NCBI GenBank assembly: GCA_902478885.1
Contig: CABSMS010000003.1
Coordinates: 1-48,604, forward strand
Reading direction: 5' to 3'
Origin: an uncultured Collinsella sp.
GTDB taxonomy: Bacteria; Actinomycetota; Coriobacteriia; Coriobacteriales; Coriobacteriaceae
Length of the DNA: 48,604 bases
This document shows positions 1 to 6,938 of this stretch, one piece after another; the stretch's first letter is position 1; each line of letters starts with the position of its first letter. The notes below the pieces were generated by a model, which did no database searches, had not been told where the DNA came from, and saw only the letters and a program-made list of their open reading frames with translations. The position numbers were made by a program, and so were the translations under genes.

Positions 1-45
1 GATGAGCGCTAGTCTCGTGGGCTCGGAGATGTGTATAAGAGACAG
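1..45 (+). other. Illumina Nextera adapter remnant (not genomic)
   Basis: Bases 12-45 are the 34-base Nextera Read 2 transposon adapter, which starts GTCTCGTGGGCTCGG and ends in the mosaic end AGATGTGTATAAGAGACAG. The preceding GAT plus 8 bases (GAGCGCTA) have the layout of the end of P7 plus an i7 index. Genomic sequence starts at about base 46. Apparent reading frames beginning MYKRQ here are adapter-encoded. Confidence 0.98.
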
Positions 46-351
46 GTCCTGGACATCGTTGAAGATAAAGTCGTAACCCACAATAGAGCCCGTGGACGCA
101 AACGATGCGGCGCCCATGAAGCGGTTGTCGTTGCAGAAAGCCAGGTTGATGCGGTTGGCGCGGCCGATCTGGTGCGACTTGTAGTTCACGCCGTTGAGAG
201 CGCCAGCCGATACGCCATATACCGCCGGGATCTCGACGCCGGCCTCCATGAGAACGTCGAGCACGCCCGCGGTAAACTGCCCGCGAAAACTACCGCCCTC
301 CAGGACGAGCGCGACCTTGCCGGCGTTCTTTGCCTTATCTTCTGCAGTCAT
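46..351 (-). CDS. Patatin-like phospholipase, N-terminal part (3' end cut off by window edge)
   Basis: The minus-strand frame opens with ATG at 351 and has a good ribosome site (AGGAGG, 6 bases upstream). The first 102 residues contain the patatin signature: an oxyanion-hole glycine loop (LEGGSFRGQF, about residues 17-26) and the nucleophile elbow GVSAG with its catalytic serine at about residue 49. Patatins are Ser/Asp lipid acyl hydrolases, so this is probably a cytosolic or membrane-associated acyl hydrolase. The catalytic Asp lies beyond the window. It is a host gene: it sits outside attL and ran in the same direction as tmRNA before the prophage inserted. No substrate can be assigned. 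Confidence 0.85.
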
Positions 352-424
352 ATTGACCTCCTGCGATTGCGTTTTGGCTTTCTTCTACCCAGTTTTGGGA
401 TGGCGAGCGCATGGGTTTTGGAGC

Positions 425-443
425 AGAGTTCGATTCTCCGCGG
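425..443 (+). repeat. T-arm-like 19-base repeat, copy 1
   Basis: AGAGTTCGATTCTCCGCGG is identical to copy 2 at 635-653. Seventeen of its bases (GAGTTCGATTCTCCGCG) are also the T-arm of tmRNA, present on the opposite strand at 36728-36744. No tRNA body precedes it, so it is not a tRNA gene. Confidence 0.85.
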
Positions 444-634
444 GTGGGGGGATCCGTTGATGCTGGGCGAGGCCAGCTGAGATTCGATAAACACCGCATC
501 CATATTGAGCTGATAGTTTGCGCGGAGAATCCGCGTATTTGCTTCGCAAATCCGCACCGGCTTCGGCCGCCTGCCGGCGTCCTCGCCCGCTCGCTGCAAA
601 CGCTTCGCGTTTGCTTAACGCTCGCGCCCTGCAT

Positions 635-653
635 AGAGTTCGATTCTCCGCGG
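635..653 (+). repeat. T-arm-like 19-base repeat, copy 2
   Basis: Second exact copy of AGAGTTCGATTCTCCGCGG, 210 bases from copy 1 and just outside the stop codon of the integrase frame. It shares 17 bases with the tmRNA T-arm but in inverted orientation, so it cannot be the direct-repeat attachment core. Confidence 0.85.
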
Positions 654-656
654 TAT

Positions 657-2171
657 CTATAAGTAATAAAAAAGCAGGTAGAGACACTTCTCTACCTGCC
701 TGTAACTATTGGTGGAGCTGGCGTTCATTCGGTCGAACACCTCGCCACCTGGACCTATAGCGCCAGGCAGCGACGGATTATCGCCCAAGCCGGCAGAATC
801 GTCAAACGTGAACGCCACGCGCAGGCCGTCGTCATCGTCGGGGCCGCCCAGCACCACGCGCGCCACGAACGTGCGCAGGAGCTGCGCGTCGTCCACCTCG
901 GCGGCGGCCATGCCCTCAAGCCAGAACAGCGCGCGGTCGTAGTCAAGGCGGGCGGCCTCAAGGGCCTCGGCCGTGCGCAGCTCGTCCTTGAGGAGCGCCT
1001 GCCGCTGCTTCAGCGCGTCTATGCGCTCCTTGCCGCCCGGCGGCGCGATGCCCGACTCGATGGCCGCCCATATGTTGGAGAACGCCGTCTCGATCTTGGC
1101 CAGCTCGCCCTTTATGGTCTCGCTCAAGGGCTTCTCGTCGGCGCGCTCCTCCTCGGCGCCGGCCAGCATGCGAGCGATGCGCTCGCGGCTGTCGGCGCTG
1201 CCCAGGGCCTCGCGCACGGCGTCGGCCACGCGCTTCTCCACGGCATCGCGGCGCACGGTGCGCCCGCAGCTGCGGCAGCGGTAGTAGTGATAGGGCCTGC
1301 CCGACTTGCCCGTGCCGCTGGTGCCGGTCATCAGCCCGCCGTCGCGCCCGTCGTAGAGCTTGCCCGTGAGCGGGAAGTCCCACGCTTCGGTCTTGGCGCG
1401 GGGCCTGTGCGAGTCCTCAAGCATCCGTATCACCCTCTCCTCGTCATCCATGGGAACGATGGCGGGCATGCCGCCGGGCGCGACCACGCCCGCGTAGCGG
1501 TACTCCCCGCCGTTCTCCCGCCGCATCAGTATGCGGCGCACCGTCTGGAAGCGCCACTTGCCGCCGCGCTTGGTGCGGTACGGCTCCCAGGCGCGCACCA
1601 CGTCGGCCACCGACTTGCCCGACAAGACCATGCGCACGCCCAGGCGGATGGCGGCGGCCTCCTCCTCGTTGACCACGTAGCGCCCGTCCACTATGTCCCA
1701 GCCGTAGCGCACGCAGCCGTTGGCCATGCACCGCTCGGCGTTCTTCTGTATGCCGTCGCGTATGCGCTCGCCGTCGAGCGCGCTCTCGTACTCCGCCAGC
1801 ACCTCCAGCATGCCCAGCTGCAGCACGCCCGCCGAGCCGTCCGAAATGTCCTCGCCCGCGTACAGTATCTCGACGCGGCAGCGGCGCAGCATGATGCGCG
1901 CCATGGCCATCTCGTCGCGGTTGCGCATGATTCGGGTAACTTTATATATGACCACGAAATCGAACAGCCCTCGCTTGGCGTCGGCCATCATGCGCTGGAA
2001 CTCGGCGCGGTCGGTGTTGGTGCCCGTCTGCGCGAAGTCGCAGTACGTGGCCACCACGCGCAGGTCGTTCTCGGCGCAGTAGGCGCGGGACTTCTCCACC
2101 TGTATCTCTATGGACTCGCCGCGCTGGTTGTGGCTCGAGAAGCGGGCGTATATCGCCGCGCGCCCGCCCAC
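657..2171 (-). CDS. int: Large serine integrase (site-specific recombinase)
   Basis: The 504-residue protein starts with GTG at 2171, just past the repressor stop; frames running further upstream are out-of-frame repressor sequence. The N-terminal resolvase domain has the Y-x-R-x-S motif (YARFS), giving the catalytic serine as Ser12. A Recombinase domain follows (about residues 150-270). A reduced zinc-ribbon region has CRSC but lacks the usual first CxxC, and a coiled-coil C-terminus ends the protein. It cuts and rejoins attP/attB through a phosphoserine link. attL sits within the gene, so the last 16 codons are host DNA; in the excised circle the tail would differ (see findings). It is probably co-transcribed with the repressor (2-base gap). 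Confidence 0.95.
   Translation of the reverse strand: MGGRAAIYARFSSHNQRGESIEIQVEKSRAYCAENDLRVVATYCDFAQTGTNTDRAEFQRMMADAKRGLFDFVVIYKVTRIMRNRDEMAMARIMLRRCRVEILYAGEDISDGSAGVLQLGMLEVLAEYESALDGERIRDGIQKNAERCMANGCVRYGWDIVDGRYVVNEEEAAAIRLGVRMVLSGKSVADVVRAWEPYRTKRGGKWRFQTVRRILMRRENGGEYRYAGVVAPGGMPAIVPMDDEERVIRMLEDSHRPRAKTEAWDFPLTGKLYDGRDGGLMTGTSGTGKSGRPYHYYRCRSCGRTVRRDAVEKRVADAVREALGSADSRERIARMLAGAEEERADEKPLSETIKGELAKIETAFSNIWAAIESGIAPPGGKERIDALKQRQALLKDELRTAEALEAARLDYDRALFWLEGMAAAEVDDAQLLRTFVARVVLGGPDDDDGLRVAFTFDDSAGLGDNPSLPGAIGPGGEVFDRMNASSTNSYRQVEKCLYLLFYYL
668..699 (-). terminator. Rho-independent terminator, original terminator of tmRNA
   Basis: A perfect 10-bp stem (GCAGGTAGAG at 674-683 with CTCTACCTGC at 690-699, 6-base loop) is followed on the minus strand by six Ts. 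Before prophage insertion it would lie about 10 bases beyond the CCA end of tmRNA, the normal place for its terminator. It now overlaps the last codons of the integrase frame and probably ends the integrase/repressor transcript. Confidence 0.85.
709..717. other. attL core (TTGGTGGAG)
   Basis: These nine bases are shared in direct orientation with attR at 36718-36726. The sequences diverge immediately on both sides (CTA|core|CTG here, CAG|core|GCG at attR). A short core is typical of large serine integrases. It lies inside the integrase coding sequence, 16 codons before the stop. Confidence 0.8.
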
Positions 2172-2173
2172 GG

Positions 2174-2818
2174 CTACTCCATCTCGTCGGCGGCCTGGAA
2201 CCACACCACCGTGCCGATCACGCGCACGGGTCCGTCGTCCATGCCGAAAATCATGTCCTCGTAGTCCTCGAAGCTGTCCGCCGACAGCATCAGCTTGGTG
2301 CTGCCCTTGTACCAGCGGCGCATGACCGCGCGGTAGTCCTCGGTCTCCACCACGGCGATGGACCCGTTGGCGGGCTGGCGGTCGGGGTCGACCAGCACGT
2401 GGCTGCCCTCTGGTATGACGCGGTTCATGCAGTCGCCCTCGACCTCCAGGGCGAACGCGCGCGGGTGCCCGGCGCACACGGAGGCGGGCACCTCCACGCG
2501 GTGCGCGACCTCCTCCTCGTCGGCGAGCGAGCCGGCGTGCACGCGCCCGAGCGTGAGCAGCGGCACGGTGGCGCTGCTGGCCACCACGGGCATGGCACCG
2601 GAAGGCAAAACAACGCCATCTGTTCCCTCGTCAATAACCTCGCCTTTACTGATATTGAAATAATCCGCAATACGCTGAACTGCGCCCATGCGAGGCACTG
2701 CTCGCCCGTTTTCCCATTGAGATACGGCCATAGCGGAGACGGCGGCAACTTTGCCGAACTCCTCCTGCGTCATGTCGTGCTGCGTCCTAATCCTTCGGAT
2801 GTTCTCGGCTATGCTCAC
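2174..2818 (-). CDS. XRE-family phage repressor with S24 (LexA/CI-like) domain
   Basis: The 214-residue protein starts with GTG at 2818 behind GGAAGGAGG. Residues 5-60 form a helix-turn-helix DNA-binding domain, and residues about 85-210 a Peptidase_S24-like fold. An Ala95-Gly96 pair (GRVHAGS) sits where LexA/CI proteins self-cleave. The usual catalytic serine of G-D-S-M is cysteine (Cys130, GDCM). The usual catalytic lysine of the V-K-R stretch is methionine (Met166, AVMRRW). Autocleavage may therefore be lost. By position and divergence from the Cro-like gene it is the lysogeny repressor. Confidence 0.9.
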   Translation of the reverse strand: MSIAENIRRIRTQHDMTQEEFGKVAAVSAMAVSQWENGRAVPRMGAVQRIADYFNISKGEVIDEGTDGVVLPSGAMPVVASSATVPLLTLGRVHAGSLADEEEVAHRVEVPASVCAGHPRAFALEVEGDCMNRVIPEGSHVLVDPDRQPANGSIAVVETEDYRAVMRRWYKGSTKLMLSADSFEDYEDMIFGMDDGPVRVIGTVVWFQAADEME

Positions 2819-2933
2819 GTGTCCTCCTTCCGCTGCGACCGTTAAAATCTTTTTACAGAATATGACAAATCTTCTTTACAGTCACTATATGTTTGGTTAT
2901 AGTCTTATGCATACCAAGCAAGGAGGTGATTCG
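2819..2933. promoter_or_regulatory. Divergent repressor/Cro control region
   Basis: This 115-base region separates the repressor and Cro-like starts and is much more AT-rich than its surroundings. Two similar direct repeats (AATCTTTTTACAG at 2847-2859 and AATCTTCTTTACAG at 2867-2880) are candidate operators. A possible minus-strand repressor promoter has TTGTCA as -35 with a weak -10. The rightward promoter is listed separately. Confidence 0.6.
2875..2903 (+). promoter_or_regulatory. Early rightward promoter (PR-like)
   Basis: The -35 TTTACA (2875-2880), a 17-base spacer and the -10 TATAGT (2898-2903) give a near-consensus sigma-70 promoter. It reads into the Cro-like gene and the early operon. 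The second candidate operator repeat overlaps the -35, so repressor bound there would block it. Confidence 0.8.
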
Positions 2934-3128
2934 ATGGAATTGGTTGATGCGCGCAAGAAGGCACGGTACTCACAGGAGGCCGTGGCTGGCCTTCTCGGCA
3001 TCTCGCGGCCCACGTACGCAAAGATGGAAAGCAACCCCGATAGCGTGACTATCGAGGACGCCAAAAAACTGGCAAAACTTTTCGGCGTGCGTGTGGCTGA
3101 TATTTTTTTCGGCAGCAACGATAGTTAA
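2934..3128 (+). CDS. Cro-like XRE transcriptional regulator
   Basis: The 64-residue protein has the ATG at 2934 preceded by AAGGAGGTGAT, a near-perfect ribosome site; a longer upstream frame lacks one. The chain is essentially one helix-turn-helix (residues about 10-56: ARYSQEAVAGLLGISRPTYAKME). It is divergent from the repressor and first in the rightward operon, which is the place of Cro or another early switch protein. Confidence 0.85.
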   Translation: MELVDARKKARYSQEAVAGLLGISRPTYAKMESNPDSVTIEDAKKLAKLFGVRVADIFFGSNDS

Positions 3129-3150
3129 ACCTATAGATAGGAGACACACC

Positions 3151-3489
3151 ATGACCACCAAGAGCCACCAGCCCGAGTTCGTCGCCGAGATCGTCGGTAA
3201 AACGCTCGACCACCTCATCGACGACCGCAAGCGCGTGGCCGTCAACTTCGAGCTGGCCGAGAACGGCTGCATGGAGGAGACGCACGACAGCCTCAAGCGC
3301 CGCATCGCGGCCATGTGGGGCTTCCAGACGAGCGGCATCGAGCTTCTGGAGGCGAGCACGACCTGGTTCGAGCTCGGCGGCATGCAGTTCAACGTCTACA
3401 GCTCCGTGCAGTTCAGCGTGAACGGCAAGGGCTGGAGCACCGACTTCAAGACCATCGCGCGCGACACCGCGTACGACGAGAAGGAGTAG
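3151..3489 (+). CDS. Hypothetical early phage protein
   Basis: The 112-residue protein has the ATG at 3151 after TAGGAGACACACC. I recognise no family. It has a charged N-terminal helix and a beta-rich second half with several aromatic residues (WFELGG, FNVYSSVQFSV, GWSTDF), and no membrane segment. It is second in the early operon, between the Cro-like gene and a frameshifted small gene. Confidence 0.7.
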   Translation: MTTKSHQPEFVAEIVGKTLDHLIDDRKRVAVNFELAENGCMEETHDSLKRRIAAMWGFQTSGIELLEASTTWFELGGMQFNVYSSVQFSVNGKGWSTDFKTIARDTAYDEKE

Positions 3490-3492
3490 GCC

Positions 3493-3737
3493 ATGCTGAA
3501 CGAGGTGACCGTACGGGGGGGTTCACCGCCCTCAACGTGAAGAGCGGCAAGTGCGTGCTGCAGTTTGAGCTGGACCCGAAGTACAGGGACTCCATCCCCA
3601 AGCTGGTGGAGTTCACGGGGCAGATGCTCAACATCCACGTGTACGACGACCAGGAGGTGATGTTCGTGGATAGGGACACCGGTGAGGTCGCCTACGAGGA
3701 CGCCCCGCTGCTTCTGCCGGGCGTCGCGGGCGAATGA
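3493..3737 (+). pseudogene. Small early phage gene with frameshift in a G7 run
   Basis: ATG at 3493 opens MLNEVTVRGG and then meets TGA after only 15 codons. A second frame continues from the run of seven Gs (3515-3521) as GFTALNVKSGK to the stop at 3737. One extra G (or two fewer) would join them into one protein of about 81 residues. The downstream part has normal composition, and its stop overlaps the next ATG. A sequencing error, phase variation or a recent mutation are all possible. The function is not recognised. Confidence 0.6.
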
Positions 3738-3919
3738 CCCCGATACAGCGCGCCATGTGCGACGAGTGCGCCGCCATGATGCGCGAGTTCTACAAGGACC
3801 CAGAGAACGAGAGGAAGTTCCAGGAATGGAAAAGATCAAGGGAAAGAGGGTGCGCGTCGCAGCCGGCAAGCGAAAGACGCGCACCGCAACGGTTCACTTC
3901 CGAACCGAGACCAGTGTAA
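3734..3919 (+). CDS. Small hypothetical protein
   Basis: The 61-residue frame starts at ATG 3734, overlapping the previous stop (ATGA). The first half is a plausible helical protein with CDEC (MCDECAAMMREFYKDPENERKF). The second half, rich in Arg, Ser and Pro, overlaps the next gene in another frame and may have little selective value. No family is recognised. Either the true product is short-tailed or there is a frameshift near 3830. Confidence 0.45.
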   Translation: MTPIQRAMCDECAAMMREFYKDPENERKFQEWKRSRERGCASQPASERRAPQRFTSEPRPV

Positions 3920-4026
3920 CACCCGAGCAGCGCCGCGAGAGGCTGCAGGCCGTTTTCGCCGCCCTGTTCGTCTGCGCGTGCATCGCCGCCACATGGGCGC
4001 TGGGGGCAACGGTATGGCCGAGGTAG
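3826..4026 (+). CDS. Small single-pass membrane protein
   Basis: The 66-residue frame has ATG 3826 and a weak upstream GAGGAAG. The N-terminal half is strongly basic (KIKGKRVRVAAGKRKTRT). The C-terminal third is a hydrophobic helix (about residues 43-63, AVFAALFVCACIAATWALG) ending in WPR. It overlaps the preceding frame by 94 bases and the next gene by 13. The function is unknown. Confidence 0.5.
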   Translation: MEKIKGKRVRVAAGKRKTRTATVHFRTETSVTPEQRRERLQAVFAALFVCACIAATWALGATVWPR

Positions 4027-4412
4027 ACGCCAAGGCCCAGGCCCTCGTGGCCAAGGCGTGCGGCTGGGTTGCCTCGAACCCCGATACATGGGCGAAGCTG
4101 CGCCGCATCTGCTACCGCCTGATGCTGGAGGGCCACGTCATCCAGCGCGACAACGTGTACACCCTGGCGTGCCAGAACGGCATGACCGTGAGCGAGGCCA
4201 GCGAGTTCAAGCGCGACCACAACCTGTGGAGCGTGCTGTCCCGCTACATGGTGCTGCAGCGCCCCTCCATGCTGGCCGCCGTGAGCTTCCGCCGCACGCC
4301 GGTGGACTCCGTGGACCTGGTGGGCACGTGGGAGGCCATCGTGGGCCCAGCCGTTTTCGCCGCCTCAACGCTAACCGAGGCGCAGGGCATCTACGACAGG
4401 GGCGCTCAATGA
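4014..4412 (+). CDS. Hypothetical early phage protein
   Basis: The 132-residue protein starts at ATG 4014 (MAEVDAKAQ), overlapping the upstream small membrane protein. It is mostly helical, with conserved-looking aromatic and basic stretches (WAKLRRICYRLMLEGHVIQRDNVY), possibly a winged-helix-like fold. I do not recognise the family. Its stop overlaps the rusA start (ATGA), indicating translational coupling. Confidence 0.7.
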   Translation: MAEVDAKAQALVAKACGWVASNPDTWAKLRRICYRLMLEGHVIQRDNVYTLACQNGMTVSEASEFKRDHNLWSVLSRYMVLQRPSMLAAVSFRRTPVDSVDLVGTWEAIVGPAVFAASTLTEAQGIYDRGAQ

Positions 4413-4774
4413 GGTGCACCGTCACGGTCGAGGGCCGAATGCCGAGCCTGAACGACTACATCAGCGCCGAGCGCGCCAACCGCTACAAGGCGGCGGCCAT
4501 GAAGAAGCGCGAGACGGCGCGCGTGAGGGCGGCGGCCATGCAGCAGCGCGCGCCGCGCTTCGAGCGCCGGGTGACCGTGCGCACCACGTTCTACGAGCCC
4601 GACATGCGCCGCGACGCCGACAACGTGGGCTTCGCGCGCAAGTTCGTGCTCGACGGCCTGGTGGCGGCGGGCGTAATCAAGGACGACTCCCGCAAGTACG
4701 TGGAGCAGTGCCCCGACAGGGTGCTCACCGACAGGGCGCGCCCCCGCGTGGTCGTGGAGGTGAGCGACGAGTGA
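4409..4774 (+). CDS. rusA: RusA-like Holliday junction resolvase
   Basis: The 121-residue protein has the normal RusA length. Its motif R-D-A-D-N (about residues 66-70) followed by KFVLDGLVAAGVIKDDS matches the RusA metal-binding aspartates and the D-x-L..AG..DD element. RusA homodimers cut four-way DNA junctions during phage recombination and replication. It is coupled upstream by ATGA and downstream by GTGA. The neighbouring ERF, SSB and DUF1351 genes support a recombination module. Confidence 0.85.
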   Translation: MRCTVTVEGRMPSLNDYISAERANRYKAAAMKKRETARVRAAAMQQRAPRFERRVTVRTTFYEPDMRRDADNVGFARKFVLDGLVAAGVIKDDSRKYVEQCPDRVLTDRARPRVVVEVSDE

Positions 4775-5328
4775 CCCGCCGAGACAAGGGCAGGCCACAC
4801 AGGGCGTGGCGCAAGGCCGACCTCGACCGCATAGCCGAGCTGGCGGGAAAGGTGCCCGCCCGCGAGATTCGCCGCGAGCTGCGGCTGTCCAAGAACCAGT
4901 TGGATAACGCGCGGCGCGTGATCAACGCCAGCGGCGGCCACGTGTCCCTGCGCTGCTACCGCCACCGCCTGGAGCTGTGCCCGTCGTGCGGGTGCCGCAG
5001 GGCGACCCTCGGCAAGGACGGCATCTGCGAACCGTGCAGACGCCAGCAGCAGCTTGAGGCCATAGAGGCCCGCATAGCCGAGCTGCTGCCGAGGCTGACC
5101 GCAGAGGAGCGCCGCACCTACGAGCGCACCGAGTGCGGCCGAGAGAGCCGCGCCGACCCCATGCCGCAGGCCACGGACACCTCGGGCATGAGCCGCTACG
5201 CCGCCGACAAGGCAGCAGAGGCGCACGACGAGGCCATGGAGCGGTGGCTGTGCCGTTACCTGTACCGCAGGGTCAAGGCGGCGCAGAAGCGCAAGGAGCG
5301 CATAGAGAAAAAAGTTCCGAAATCCTGA
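4771..5328 (+). CDS. HTH and zinc-ribbon protein, hypothetical
   Basis: The 185-residue protein starts with GTG 4771, overlapping the rusA stop (GTGA). Residues about 12-52 resemble a helix-turn-helix (IAELAGKVPAREIRRELRLSKNQLDNARRV). Cysteines at about 70-90 (CPSCGC and CEPC) form a likely zinc ribbon. The C-terminal half is a charged helix ending in a basic tail. It is probably a DNA-binding early protein; the exact role is unknown. Confidence 0.7.
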   Translation: MTRRDKGRPHRAWRKADLDRIAELAGKVPAREIRRELRLSKNQLDNARRVINASGGHVSLRCYRHRLELCPSCGCRRATLGKDGICEPCRRQQQLEAIEARIAELLPRLTAEERRTYERTECGRESRADPMPQATDTSGMSRYAADKAAEAHDEAMERWLCRYLYRRVKAAQKRKERIEKKVPKS

Positions 5329-5370
5329 AAAGTTTTTATCACTTTTAGTTTTCCCAGTTAGGAGACCCAA

Positions 5371-5667
5371 ATGCTCACGGAAATCATCAGCAAGACCGTC
5401 GCGGACAAGACGGTGGACAGCATCCTGAAGCGCATCGAGCGCGCCGTCCCCGTGCCCGAGCCGGGCGACGGCGGCTTCGACGCCGCCATGCGCCAGGCGT
5501 TCAACATGGGGGCCGCCTGCATGGCCGCGCAAATCAAGAACGGCCCCGTGCCCACCAAGCGCATCGCGCTCATGGGCGAGGTGGCCCGCGTGGCGTGCCG
5601 CGCCCGCCTGGTGGGCATGGAGTGCCGCGTGGTCGTAGACGAGGAGGCCCGCGCATGCAATCGCTAG
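5371..5667 (+). CDS. Hypothetical early phage protein
   Basis: The 98-residue protein has ATG 5371 after TTAGGAGACCCAA. The 42-base gap before it is AT-rich (AAAAGTTTTTATCACTTTT) and could hold an internal promoter, but no clear -35/-10 pair is visible. The protein is helical with no recognised domain. Its last codons overlap the ParB-like gene by 13 bases. Confidence 0.65.
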   Translation: MLTEIISKTVADKTVDSILKRIERAVPVPEPGDGGFDAAMRQAFNMGAACMAAQIKNGPVPTKRIALMGEVARVACRARLVGMECRVVVDEEARACNR

Positions 5668-6938
5668 AGGAGGTCGCGATCTGCGACGTGTACCCCTACG
5701 AGCGCGCCGACGGCGAGCCGATGAACCCGCGCGACTTCACCACCAGGGAGAGCGCCGAGCACATCGCGGGCCTGGCCGCGCAGTTCAAGGCCAACCGCCT
5801 CAACCCCGGCCAGCCCGTCATGAAGCCCATCCTGTACAAGGAGGGCGGCATCTACTGGATCATCGACGGCGAGTGCCGCGTGCGCGCCATGAGGGCCATC
5901 GGCACCGAGCGTTTCCTCGCCGAGGTCTACGACGACCTGGACGACGCCGAGCTGGCGCGCGTGGAGGCCGCCAAGGCCATGGTGGAGACCGACGCCAAGC
6001 TGGGGCTGACCGCCGAGGAGAAGTCGCGCGGCGTGCAGACCATGCTGGCGCTCGACATTCCCGACGAGGAGGTGGCCGTGGCCGCCCGCACCGACGCGGG
6101 CACCGTGGCCAAGGCGCGCCGCGCCGCCCGCAGGGTGCAGGACGCCGCCTACGACATGACGCTCGACCGCCTGGCCGCCATCGCCGAGTTCGAGGGCGAC
6201 GACGAGGCCGTGGCCGAGCTGCGCGACTGCAAGCAGTCCGAATGGCAGCGCGTGTACGCGAGCCTGAAGGCCGAGGCCGAGCAGAGGCGCAACCGCGCCG
6301 AGGTGGTGGCGGTGCTTGCCGACGCGGGCGTCGAGTTCGTCGACGAATGCCCCGAGGGCTTCGCCGCATGCCGCACGTTTTCCGATTACCGCCCCGACCT
6401 GGCGGCGCTGGACGCCTACGTGGCCGACAACGCGGGCGCGGGGCTTCTGGCCGAGGAGACGTCGTTCGGCGTGACCCTGCTGGCGCCGGTGGCCGAGGGG
6501 GCCGACGAGGCCGCACAGGCCGCAGCCCAGCGCAAGGCCGACTTCCAGGCCGCCTACGAGGACGGCGCGAAGGCCCGCCGCGAGTGGCTTGCCGCCCACG
6601 CGGGCGACCTCAAGTCGATGCGCCGCACGGCTCTGGCGCTGACCGCGTTCGCCATGGAGGCCGAGGCCGTGGAATCGTTCGAGGAGCTGCTGGGCCGACC
6701 CATCGACCGCACGCCCACCGAGCTGTCCGTGGCCATGGGCTGGCGGGCAGCGTGGAACATGAGCGGCTGGACGGCCTGGAGCCTCATGGAAGGCGGCAGC
6801 TCCGCGTACCTCAACCGAGCGACGGTCGAGAACGTGACCATCATCTACGAGGCCATGAAGGCCGACGGCTACGAGCCGAACGCGGCCGAGACGGAAACCT
6901 ACGAGGCGTGCATGGCGCGCCTGGGAAGCGAGGAGTAA
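5655..6938 (+). CDS. ParB-like nuclease/CTPase-domain protein
   Basis: The 427-residue protein starts at ATG 5655 within the previous gene's end. Residues about 1-90 match the ParB/Srx N-terminal fold, including IIDGECRVRAMRAIG, the counterpart of the GERRxRA motif that binds nucleotide or phosphate. A helical middle follows (residues about 105-160). The long C-terminal region is Ala/Glu-rich and without a known domain. Phage ParB-like proteins act in DNA binding, nicking or regulation; partitioning is not implied here because no ParA or parS is visible. Confidence 0.75.
   Translation: MQSLEEVAICDVYPYERADGEPMNPRDFTTRESAEHIAGLAAQFKANRLNPGQPVMKPILYKEGGIYWIIDGECRVRAMRAIGTERFLAEVYDDLDDAELARVEAAKAMVETDAKLGLTAEEKSRGVQTMLALDIPDEEVAVAARTDAGTVAKARRAARRVQDAAYDMTLDRLAAIAEFEGDDEAVAELRDCKQSEWQRVYASLKAEAEQRRNRAEVVAVLADAGVEFVDECPEGFAACRTFSDYRPDLAALDAYVADNAGAGLLAEETSFGVTLLAPVAEGADEAAQAAAQRKADFQAAYEDGAKARREWLAAHAGDLKSMRRTALALTAFAMEAEAVESFEELLGRPIDRTPTELSVAMGWRAAWNMSGWTAWSLMEGGSSAYLNRATVENVTIIYEAMKADGYEPNAAETETYEACMARLGSEE

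Larger units (their letters stand above)
352..656. other. Host intergenic region with hairpins and tmRNA-like repeats
   Basis: No convincing gene lies here; short frames across it lack ribosome sites. It holds two copies of a 19-base repeat that matches the T-arm of tmRNA (listed separately). It also holds three small hairpins with TTC or TTCG loops: 537-551 (stem ATTTGC), 558-569 (stem CGGC) and 596-614 (stem GCAAACGC). It looks like spacer DNA between the patatin gene and the original tmRNA terminator. Confidence 0.6.

Noticed and set aside
31..480. Left-end plus-strand frame beginning MYKRQ
   Set aside because: Its start is encoded by the Nextera adapter and it runs antisense to the patatin gene.
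425..653. The 19-base T-arm-like repeats as attL or as tRNA genes
   Set aside because: They are inverted relative to the tmRNA copy, so they cannot recombine as direct attachment repeats. No acceptor, D or anticodon arms surround them.
2172..2477. Integrase frame extended into the repressor gene
   Set aside because: This part is the out-of-frame repressor. Y-x-R-x-S lies at residue 8-12 when the GTG at 2171 is used, the normal position.
5655..6938. Plasmid-like partition system
   Set aside because: The ParB-like protein has no ParA neighbour or parS-like repeats, and the element has clear chromosomal attachment sites.
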